NCBI RefSeq assembly: GCF_000021805.1
Contig: NC_011726.1
Location: 3,566,097-3,630,096, forward strand
Length of the DNA stretch: 64,000 nucleotides
Reading direction: 5' to 3'
Origin: Rippkaea orientalis PCC 8801
GTDB taxonomy: Bacteria > Cyanobacteriota > Cyanobacteriia > Cyanobacteriales > Microcystaceae
Made by a program: the position numbers and the translations under genes. Each line of letters opens with the position of its first letter. Positions within the stretch are counted from its first letter, which is position 1. The notes under the pieces are model-generated. The model saw only the letters and a list, made by a program, of their open reading frames with translations, ran no database searches and was not told the DNA's origin. Shown here piece after piece: positions 63,726 to 64,000 of the stretch.

Positions 63726-64000
63726 TTAATTACAAGTAATCCCAGCTTCTTGAGCGGATTTATATTTAGCTAAAACAAACATATAACCGTAGGGTGAGCA
63801 TTTACTAGGGACAACCTTAACTAATTCTACTACTTTTTCAGCGCGATCGCCACTTAATTCAAAACTAATTTTTCCGGTTGCTCCTTTAGTTTCAAAGTTA
63901 GGACGTTTTAAACTTTTATAAAGTGCATTGCGTTCAATATTAGGGTTAAAAATCGATTGTAATTTTTGAATAATATCTAACTTGGGTTTCTCTTTTAAGG
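63726..64000 (-). CDS. Periplasmic solute-binding protein, C-terminal part (5' end outside window)
   Basis: The visible 90 codons read LKEKPKLDIIQKLQSIFNPN and then RPNFETKGATGKISFELSGD, the end of an ABC-type branched-chain amino-acid (ligand-binding receptor) fold, where GATGxIxF is typical. It ends KSAQEAGITCN with two Cys (PSKCSPYG and ITCN) that could form a disulfide. The frame runs off the right edge. Transporter genes cannot be seen. Confidence 0.7.
   Translation of the reverse strand, partial: LKEKPKLDIIQKLQSIFNPNIERNALYKSLKRPNFETKGATGKISFELSGDRAEKVVELVKVVPSKCSPYGYMFVLAKYKSAQEAGITCN

Overview
The window is a piece of chromosome from a unicellular, Cyanothece/Crocosphaera-like cyanobacterium. 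The evidence is the photosystem II gene psbX next to ycf66, a plant-type zeta-carotene desaturase, cyanobacterial PEP carboxylase, a cyanoexosortase, a RibBA with the long cyanobacterial C-terminus, AT-rich coding sequence, and very many HIP1 octamers (GCGATCGC) in genes and spacers. Assignment below order level is inference.

Layout. 0-6.6 kb: end of ligA, a pentapeptide-repeat protein, a PEBP protein, prfB (with a programmed +1 frameshift), a cyanoexosortase A pair, a DUF1824-like gene and a candidate small RNA. 6.6-20 kb is mostly housekeeping: glyQ, a GNAT, tldD, zds plus an SRPBCC gene, thiE-thiS, an O-methyltransferase, a ClC-CBS-USP transporter, a small membrane-protein pair and ribBA. 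20-26.4 kb: a 316-bp tandem duplication encoding two identical 57-aa secreted peptides, then a two-partner secretion pair (TpsA exoprotein, TpsB transporter). 26.4-31 kb: a minus-strand operon, ParA-like ATPase, glutaminase, Cache-HAMP-PAS receptor, followed by a DUF2887/Rpn-type gene. 31-38.7 kb: a CBS-NeuB-SAF-TIM-barrel fusion, TrkA-like protein, solitary cytosine methyltransferase, CPA1 antiporter and a second DUF2887 locus with a tandem C-terminal fragment. 38.7-41.2 kb: a carbamoyltransferase operon with SxtJ-like and SxtK-like small membrane proteins. 41.7-45 kb: a hybrid histidine kinase.

45-52.6 kb is the accessory, mobile region. Two identical 1389-bp IS701-type elements in opposite orientation bracket a PhoR/PhoB-like (SphS/SphR-like) pair and a creatininase. 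The outer flank of one copy joins to the inner flank of the other to rebuild a sequence that survives uninterrupted at 52.24 kb, so the block has probably been inverted by recombination between the copies. Next to the second copy lie three head-to-tail MITEs with the same terminal repeats, all separated by TTAT, then rearranged IS630 remains and gene debris. 52.6-64 kb returns to core genes: a TolB-like lipoprotein, ycf66, psbX, ppc, a PPP-type phosphatase, a TPR protein, a phytase-like protein, a Tat-exported amine oxidase and the 3' end of a solute-binding protein gene.

No tRNA, rRNA or CRISPR array was recognised by eye. Family names were assigned from recognised motifs and gene context, without database searches.
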